This document shows positions 57,172 to 64,000 of a DNA stretch of 64,000 nucleotides, in pieces. The notes beneath the pieces were generated by a model. That model was not told the origin of the DNA. It was given only the letters and a program-made list of their open reading frames with translations, and made no database searches. Both the position numbers and the translations under genes were made by a program. Positions within the stretch are counted from its first letter, which is position 1; each line of letters begins with the position of its first letter. Location: contig CM064876.1 in assembly GCA_032719365.1 (NCBI GenBank), positions 58,151,864 to 58,215,863 of the forward strand. The letters run 5' to 3'. Source of the stretch: Prinsepia uniflora. Lineage: Eukaryota; Streptophyta; Magnoliopsida; Rosales; Rosaceae.

Positions 57172-58087
57172 TGTAACGGAATGTCCTAAATATTAGACTA
57201 ATTTGGAAATTTCATTTGGGAAAAGGACAATTTTATTCTCTAGTCTAAAAATGAGTAAAAGTCAATTTGAACTTAGGGAACTTCTCATAAGTTCTAATTA
57301 GACCTTTGTGTAAGTCTCGAACTCACAAGTTTCATAGATAGGTGGCACTTGTAAATCAAAGTTTGTATGAAAAAGTTATAGGTCTAAACACCCAAGAGCA
57401 TTTTGATAATTTGGGCCATTTTATTCTGTAGTTGGATGTTTGCTTGAGAGGTGAGTCAGCACATCCTTTGTGGAATTTTGAAGGTGGCATATAAGGAGAG
57501 GAGTGACTCAGCTTAAGGAGTGACACATGTCACACCTTGTTAAGAAGGATATGTAGCTTCATTTACTATTGGATGGCAATGTAGCTTGCGAGATCATCTT
57601 TAGGTTGTTCCTCTTAACTCGTTGAATGAAGTCCAGGCTACTTTGAGTGTCGTTGACAGTTGTGGGTGGAAATATAAAGATTGGTTATGTGATGACGTTA
57701 CTTCTCGGGAAAGGGGGAGGAGAGAAGGTTCGACTTGATGGTAACTAAGGCCAGGGAAGCGCTCATCTCATCCCTACGATGACTAGTTAATCGAAGCTCG
57801 ACAATGGAGAAGAAACTTCACAGTCGTATTTTCAGCCAAACTCGGTGGTGCTTTCTAGTTTTAAATGCATAATTGAGTTCCTAGTGTTTATTGGATAATT
57901 TTTGATGTAAAAACCCACAAGAAATCATTGAGAAAGGACAAAGTTAGGGTTTTAAGTAACCGAATACCCGTATCAGAGAACCGCGTCAACCCGTCGACCC
58001 AGCTAGAGGTTGAAAACGTGTAACTTTCCATCCTTTTCTAACACAAGTAATGGATATTTTTGGAACATTGGTTTGGTCGTCAGAAGA
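57172..58087 (+). mobile_element. LTR G, 5' part
   Basis: Begins TGTAACGGAATGTCC directly after the LINE RNase H frame. It has the family modules in weak form: 'aaaagtcaatttg', 'tcatagataggtggcac', 'gagtgacacatgtcac' (57512), 'cccgtatcagagaaccgcgtc' (57970) and 'ggacattttggaacattggtt' equivalents. It stops at 58087, where LTR F begins. The rest is expected beyond 64000. An 'aatct' duplication (57167-57171) would be expected at its far end. Confidence 0.65.
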
Positions 58088-58707
58088 TGTGACGACCCAA
58101 AAATTTGAAAAAGGTAAATTCGAGAATGTGAAATGGAAATGACGTTTTTGCCCTATAATTGTGGTGGCCAAAAGTTGACTTTGGGTTTGGCATAGTTTTT
58201 GCACACTTTTTGAAGACCGTTGCATAGGTCTAGGAGTCATGAGTCCATAGACAGGCGACACGTCAAAATCGGAGTTCAAACAGATTTGTTATGGGACTAA
58301 AATGATGAAGGGCATTTTTGTAATTTGGACCTTGAGGGCAATTGGTCTTTTTGATGATTTTGATGACTCATCAAGAAAGGTTGGTGGATTATTGACACAT
58401 GTCACTCACTGGATAAGATTAATGGCACTTTGGCATTGTGCCATGTGTGTTGTGATATTTGAGCAAAACCCAAAACCGTGTGTGTTTATTTCATGAATAA
58501 TAAACCAAATTAATTTATTACCACACCAGCTACTTGAGAGAGAAATAGAGAGAAAATATAGAAACAAAGAGAGGAGAAGAGAGAAAAATAGAAAGAAAGA
58601 AAAGGTGAAGAAAACTCAGAAATTACCCAAGAAACCCGAAACCCGGAATTTTGGAATTTGAGAATGTGAAATCTAGTTTTGGACTTTGATTGTTAAAACT
58701 AAGTTTG
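58088..58707 (+). mobile_element. LTR F, 5' part
   Basis: Begins TGTGACGACCCAAAAATTTG, then 'aaatgacgtttttgccc', 'aaaagttgactttgg', 'tccatagacaggcgacacgtc', 'ggcatttttgtaatttgg', 'gacacatgtcactcac' and a purine-rich 'gagagaaatagagag' leader (58540-58620). Cut at 58707 by LTR L. Frames are accidental. Confidence 0.72.
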
Positions 58708-58811
58708 TGTTAGGACCCATCCCAAATCCCCCTGGGATTAATGTGGGACGTGCCTGCTCCCGTCTAACACCGCGTGTCAGACTAGGTAAAATTCCCGCCT
58801 CAGCCCACTCG
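58708..58811 (-). mobile_element. LTR L, terminal 104 bases, inverted
   Basis: Reads like the minus-strand end of the C-type LTRs: 'tgttaggacccatccc', 'aatccccctgggatta', 'ctgctcccgtctaacaccgcgtgtcagac'. It is cut after 104 bases by LTR E, which starts cleanly at 58812. The remainder should lie beyond the window. Confidence 0.75.
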
Positions 58812-59792
58812 TGTAACGCCCCGGAAACCCAAAGAATGTCAATTTATAAAATAATATGTAAAATGACGTTTTTACCCTTGTAAATAGTATGGTCAAAGTT
58901 GACTTTTTACATGACGTGTGTTTTTCATGTAATTCAAGGACCAGTAGATAGGTCTCGATTCCCTGAGTCCGTAGACAGGCAGCACGCTAAAATCGGACTT
59001 CGGATGAATAAGTTATGATTCTAGAACGAGGAAGGGCATTTTGGTAATTGTGTGAAGGAAGGGTAAAATGGTAATTGGACGGTGAAAGCTTAATCAGCTA
59101 AAGTGGGATTTTTAACTTAGCTGTTTAATTAATTGAGTGACACTTGTCACTAGGGAAAACAGAAGGGTGGCTCGGCTGTGGGTGAGTGTGTGCACAAGTG
59201 TGGGTGTTTGGAGAAACATAGCACCGTTTGCAATGGTAATCTCTGATTGAATTAAGTTAACCAATTCACCGTGAGGGACTGGGAGAAACAGAGACACTGG
59301 AGAGACTTGATAGATCGAAATAGAAAGAAAAACCAAGAACAAAGAGAGAAAGAGGCCCAGAAATCGTGAAAATTAGAAAAATTGAGTGAGAATTCAAATG
59401 TTAATTTGTGAGTTGAGAGGATCCAAACGGAGATTAGAAACAGTCTTCTGAGCTTATTTCGACTTCAACCACATAAAAATTGAAGGAGTTTGGCCATGTT
59501 TCGACCAAGAACTGGAGTTCCAATTTCTTGGAAAATTAGAGGTTGAGTACGAGTACTTATAGGTAAGAAATTGTGTAATTGATTATTTCAGAACGTTCAT
59601 TATAACCTCACGATGCTTTTGTATCAAGTAATTAGAAGACTAAGATGAATTGAGTGAGATTAGAAGTTGAAAAACCGTTTAAATAATCATTAAAGAAATG
59701 ATGGATTAAGGGTTTGAATTGTGTAATTAATGACGGGGAACCTAAATTGAGATAGAATTGATGGAATTCGGTGGAAGAATTGAAAGAAACAA
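58812..59792 (+). mobile_element. LTR E, first part
   Basis: Begins TGTAACGCCCCGGAAACCC. Modules: 'aaaatgacgtttttaccc', 'gttgactttttac', 'tccgtagacaggcagcacg', 'gagtgacacttgtcact' (59133, a short form of the LTR palindrome), a purine-rich leader (59275-59360) and 'ataggtaagaaattgtg' (59559). Interrupted at 59792 by solo LTR D; continues at 63023. Related to the fragment embedded in I2 at 13057. Confidence 0.8.
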
Positions 59793-60307
59793 TGTAACGA
59801 CCTGTCCCGAAATCCATGATTAGATTAGTGATTAGTCACGATTAGTGAGGCTAATCGGTGATTAGTTGAGCGAAATCGGACGAACGATGCAAAATGACCA
59901 TTTTGCCCCTAGTCATGGCAAAATGTTGACTTTTCATTCGGGTGGTCAAACGTAATTTGACCAATGACCGTGACGTAGTTCGTGACGTCACGAGTTCATA
60001 GACAGGTGGCACGTTCAATTCCGACGTTCGAGGAGGAAGTTATGACGTTCGGAAGTTTAGGGGCATTTTGGTAATTATGGTTAAAAAGGGGCAAATGTTG
60101 ACTTTTTGACCAGGAGGTCTGACGGCCGAGGGCCAAGGACCATTACGTAGATCGGGACAATACAAATCCATAGACAGGCAGCACGCTAAAATCGGACTTC
60201 GAATGGGAGAGTTATAGGTCACGGAAGTTCGATTTCACTATGCACGTACTTCGAGGCGGGCTGAGTTGGCAAATTCTGATTGGCCAGATATTTTGAGTGG
60301 GTCCCAT

Positions 60308-60333
60308 GGATGAGTGACAAGTGTCACTCATCC
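60308..60333. promoter_or_regulatory. 26-base LTR palindrome (D)
   Basis: GGATGAGTGACA, AG, TGTCACTCATCC: perfect arms. About 515 bases inside the LTR, followed by an AT-rich stretch (60360-60410, 'tattattattttttattatttaat') that could hold a TATA element. Confidence 0.6.
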
Positions 60334-62039
60334 CATTGGCTAAATCCCCTAAATTGTGGATCTACCTAATTAACTATTATTATTTTTTATTATTTAATAA
60401 TTAATCTCCCCATCATTCAATCTTGGCCATCCATTCCAAATTCATCTTTAAATCCACACCCTTCATCCCATCTTCCTCTCATCTGATCAGCCTTCATCCT
60501 TCTTCATCTTCAAACCCGAAACACCATCACCATATTTCTCCATTTTTCTTCAAAACACAAACCACCACCTTGCTTCCTCACCACCATTCATCATGTGTGT
60601 CGTGTGTGACCGTGAGTGGTGAAGAGTGACAGAAACGGCGAGCCACGGCTGAGGACTACGGTAGTGGACACGGTGGAGAGAACCCGTGAGGTAAGAAAAT
60701 ATTCAAAAATTCGAATTTCAGTGTTAATGGTTTTTAATCGATTTTTTTAATTGGGTAAGGTTTATGGGGACCCTAGGAGTAGAATATGATTGTTTTCGTG
60801 GTTTAGGACGGCTGGAAATGGCCGTGGACGGCGGGGGAAAGTCCGGCCGCCATGAACGGCGGATGAAGCAAGGTTTTGGGTCGTTTTTGCTCGGGTTTTA
60901 ATGTCTAAATGATATGAAATAGGATTAGGATGATATTAGGATTAAAAGGAGATGAAATGGACCTAAAATCGGTCCGAAAACCGGAGAAAACCGAGGTTGA
61001 AGATGAATGAACAGTACTGTGAACAGTACCATGAACAGTAGCTGGAGGTTGAAGATGATGAATAGTGTTTTCGACCTTCTAGGGAAAGTGAGGGGGCGTG
61101 GACCATAATTTGGGAAAGTTTTCAACACAGGAAATCTTCTAATCGATGTAACGAAGATTTTGGGACTGGTCTCGTGTCAATCGGAAATCGTCTCGATAGG
61201 TTTCGGGCTGTCGGAAGGTTTAGGATCGATTAAAAAATAGTTAAAAGTTCAGGAAAATTACGGGGCTTTGGTAGGAGGTTAATTAAGTAGTTAGTAACCT
61301 TCTATTAAAATTTGGACAGGTTTGGGAGTCCCGGTGATGGTGATCGGCTCGGGAGAGCCCATGGCACGCAAATCGAGGCGGCAGCTCGGACGGTCTGTGA
61401 GTGGACCTTGTTTTCTAAATTGGTGCATGCATAAATGTTTATTATATGTTTTAAATACTTGTTTGTGATTCCATGAGTGCATTTTGATGTGTGGTTACGT
61501 ATAGGCACGTATTTCGAGGTTTCGGCCCTATACGGTGCCTATACGGGTCTGTATGTCTTTATTGGTCTAAATGAAATGGTTTTGGATTTCCAAAAGGATA
61601 AACTCGGGTATAAGACTGATTTGGTTTTGTCTCGGGCATATGACTCTAGTTACGACCCACGGGTCTAAATCGTGGTCGCGACGGGTGCTATGTGCACGGC
61701 GATCAACGATACGTCGCTCGCCTCCGGGTTAGGATATGTTCCTTCCGGAGAGGTCACGATGCACGATTCGTGGTCAGCCAGCCTGGGGAGGCTCGACTTC
61801 GGAGTGCTGACGGTTCAAGATATTGATCGGTGGTGAGTGCACCATGATCTTGTGGTCGCGTCGGTTGATACGTTCACGGCGACATACCAGGATTGAGGGC
61901 GGTCCTGGACGGATGGTTACACACATCACTATGATCGGAGTCGTGACTGACCCTTAGATATAGGGCACGATGCCTAGTTGAGTCATATGTTCGGGCACGA
62001 GACCCAGTTACTTTACGGTTTATGATTTCGGGTCAGGGA

Positions 62040-62240
62040 CCCTACGTGGATTTCCAAGTTCATAACGGTTTATGGGAACGGCATGAACTCTGGAAAGGTC
62101 ATTGTGGTTCATGACGGTTTATGGGAACTGGCATGAACCTTTGTCAGGTCATTCTGGTTTATGACGGTTTGTGGGAACCGGCATGAACCCTGGTTAATGG
62201 ATGTTATGGATCATGACGGTTCAGGGGAACCGGGCATGAT
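62040..62240. repeat. tandem array of GTTCATGACGG/GGGAACCGGCATGAAC units in LTR D
   Basis: Four units of about 55-60 bases. Each joins 'gttcatgacggtttatgggaac' halves to 'ggcatgaac', so each can form a stem. It is the + strand form of the arrays in both C LTRs. Confidence 0.85.
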
Positions 62241-63022
62241 TGTTTATGTTATGTATATATATGTTCATATACCTTCCTTTACATGTTCTATCTCCTCCGG
62301 GGAGGGTTGTTGGCCTGGGTGGACCCCGGAGTATTCACTGAGCACTGACTGAGTGGGAGTCGCCCCAATTGGGTTCCTTACTCTCAGGAAGGCTTGTACT
62401 ATAACCGCAGGGCGGGTCGGTGGTCTTCAGACATTGACTTGGTACCTGAAAGACTTGGGTTTGAGACCCCGGGTAGCACGCACGTAGCTTTGGAAACTGT
62501 GACAGGATTGGTTGTGTGAATTATATGTATATGTGATGTATGCTATATGAGATATATGATATGATGTATGCTATATGAGATATATGATATGATGTATGAT
62601 GTGCGTTTACACAGGTTTTGGGCAGTGGCCCGTATGGTTAGTTTCTTATGATTTGGGCTGAGTCCCTTATGGATTTGGGCAGTGGCCTGTGTACTTGATT
62701 TCATTATGGTTTTTCTGGATAAATGGTTTTCGAATGCATGCATGCTTTTTAGTGAAGGGTACAAATGTATTTCTTATGAAATGTTTTTATAAACTCTTGT
62801 TTTGTCCACTCACAGGTTTTAATGTTTTGACTGCCCTTCAGGTTGACATCGAATGTGGACTGTAGCAGAGACCGAGATATCACATACCTCCTCCAGATCC
62901 TGGCGTTCTCTGATAGCCCGGGAGGGCAAAGGTCGGAAATATCCCTTGTCTGACACTTCGTGTCAGACGGGAGCAGGGTCATCATGCACTAATCCCGGGG
63001 GGGATTGGGATGGGTCTTGTCA

Positions 63023-64000
63023 AATAAGGTTGAATTGAAGGAAAACGAACCGGGTCGTGTCGCGGGTTCGTAATCCATTTAGCAGAAAAACGGGTGAAGC
63101 AGACGACACTGTAGCATTACTGTACAGGGCGCGTGACTTTCACGCGCAACCCCTTTGGGCGGCGCATGAGGCCGCGTGAGGCAGTATCTCTGGCCAAGGT
63201 CAACATATGATTTTATCCTTTCAATGTAACAAACATTTTGAGAGAAATTTCGAGTCGATCAGACGCCGTTTCAGGATAGTTTTGAGTGTCCGAAAGTTTA
63301 GGGTTTTAATTTAATTACGTTGAAAAATCCCAAAAAAATTGGGGAAATTAATGTAAGCTTAATGAAAATATTTGTGACCCGAAATTATGATTTTTGACAA
63401 GCCAGAACATTCCTGAGGAGTCTGGGGAACGTGCAGGACATGTTTGACGCGTTCGGACTTAGTGAATGGAATTTTGTTTTCTAACCGAGCATGCATAACT
63501 ATTTTTACTTACTCGTTTCATGTTTCCATATATGCTTTTATGCTTATGATTATGATATTCCTGCGTTACGAGATTGCGCACTTTGGGATGTGATTTATCG
63601 TATTTTACGTATTTCGAGACTATGGTTTCTCCTATGCTTTGATGGTGGTTTAATGAATGATTTTATATGATTTGTGTGTAGCATGTTTTGATGATGTTTT
63701 GATTATGACTTGTGAGTATAATTTAGGATTTGAACGTGAAATTCGGACATGAGTTCCATTTTGATAAAATATGATTTCGGATTTGGTTTTGGAATTTGGA
63801 TTACGACGGATTCTGGATTTGCGATGAATTACACATGGTTTTGGGTTTAAATACCCGGTACTATTGCTGGATCTGGTTTTGGGTTTAAAGATCCGGTTGA
63901 TTGATGTCGGGGGAGGGCCCTTGATTGAGATATGTTGAGTTTAAAGACTCGGTTACTGTGATATCCCCAGAGGTCTATTGATTGTGTTTTGAGTTTAAAG
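63023..64000 (+). mobile_element. LTR E, second part, running off the window
   Basis: Resumes E after solo LTR D: 'aaggttgaattgaagg', 'cgggtcgtgtcgcggg', 'ttcacgcgcaacccc', 'gtcgatcagacgccgttt', then an inverted-motif-poor distal half with 'gggtttaaag.cccggt' repeats (63840-63960). No coding frame. Its 3' end and the remainders of L, F, G and the LINE are not in view. Confidence 0.75.

Larger units (their letters stand above)
59793..63022 (+). mobile_element. D: solo LTR, C type, 3.23 kb
   Basis: TGTAACGACCTGTCCC ... GGGTCTTGTCA with no internal region, primer site or second LTR. Flanks are aacaa (59788-59792) and aataa (63023-63027), a target duplication with one substitution. When D is removed, the flanking sequence aligns with the uninterrupted copy at about 14161-14180 in I2, which confirms the edges. 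Sequence is C-like: the ggttcatg array, 'gggaggg..ggcct.ggtggaccccgga' and the inverted motif pair 61395/62804. A 29-base segment is duplicated near 62532-62590. Confidence 0.9.

Noticed and set aside
1..64000. Endogenous pararetrovirus or other viral sequence
   Set aside because: No movement protein, coat protein or viral replicase signature. All retroelement parts fit LTR retrotransposons or a LINE.

Overview
The window is a block of plant repeat DNA with no intact host gene that I can recognise. A flowering-plant nuclear genome is indicated by Ty3/gypsy LTR retrotransposons primed by initiator-methionine tRNA (TGGTATCAGAGC next to the LTR), a plant-type LINE with an RNase H tail, Tourist-like MITEs and very long 3 kb LTRs. 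The species cannot be named from the sequence. No rRNA, tRNA, CRISPR or operon-like structure was seen. Almost every open reading frame is a chance frame inside LTRs or a broken piece of a mobile element.

The bottom layer is one decayed LINE on the + strand. Its pieces lie at 2848-3171 (end of endonuclease and linker), 10887-12337 (reverse transcriptase), 41258-41650 and 56406-57171 (zinc-knuckle region and RNase H). Everything between them arrived later. Two head-to-head MITEs (3172-3698, 10233-10886) are split by I1 (3712-10217, target-site duplication GTACT). I2, of the same family as I1, covers 12338-41257 (TSD ACAAG). H covers 41651-56405. I2 was itself invaded by C (15493-28357, TSD CAGAA), which holds a piece of element A (19792 to about 25016), and by B (29847-39502, TSD GTAGG). 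H holds J (44151-53617, TSD TCAAA). The left end (1-2847) is an LTR fragment. The right end is a ladder of LTRs, each cut by the next: G 57172, F 58088, L 58708, E 58812, and solo LTR D 59793-63022. E resumes at 63023 and runs off the window.

Families. I1 and I2 are about 0.58 kb-LTR, gag-only Ty3/gypsy elements (Tat-like gag, by inference). They have no pol, a repeat array of short hairpins, and an unrecognised reading frame lying antisense to gag. A, B and J share one plan: an LTR of 3.1-3.2 kb, an internal region of about 3.2 kb without a gag-pol frame (A is truncated at about 2.1 kb), an initiator-Met primer site and a purine tract preceded by a TTTCGAGGAC motif. C has the same ends and LTR type but a different, disrupted internal region. 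H has 1.6 kb LTRs. All of these look non-autonomous and would depend on proteins made elsewhere.

Relative ages follow from nesting and from LTR pairs compared by eye. B is youngest (about 16 substitutions over 3.24 kb), I1 is young (about 5 in 583), I2 is older (about 15 in 584), and C, H and J are clearly older. Points worth a second look are a 26-base palindrome kept in most of the long LTRs, an inverted-repeat-bounded cassette inside those LTRs, an Hsp90-like coding scrap inside J, and the conserved antisense frame in I1 and I2.
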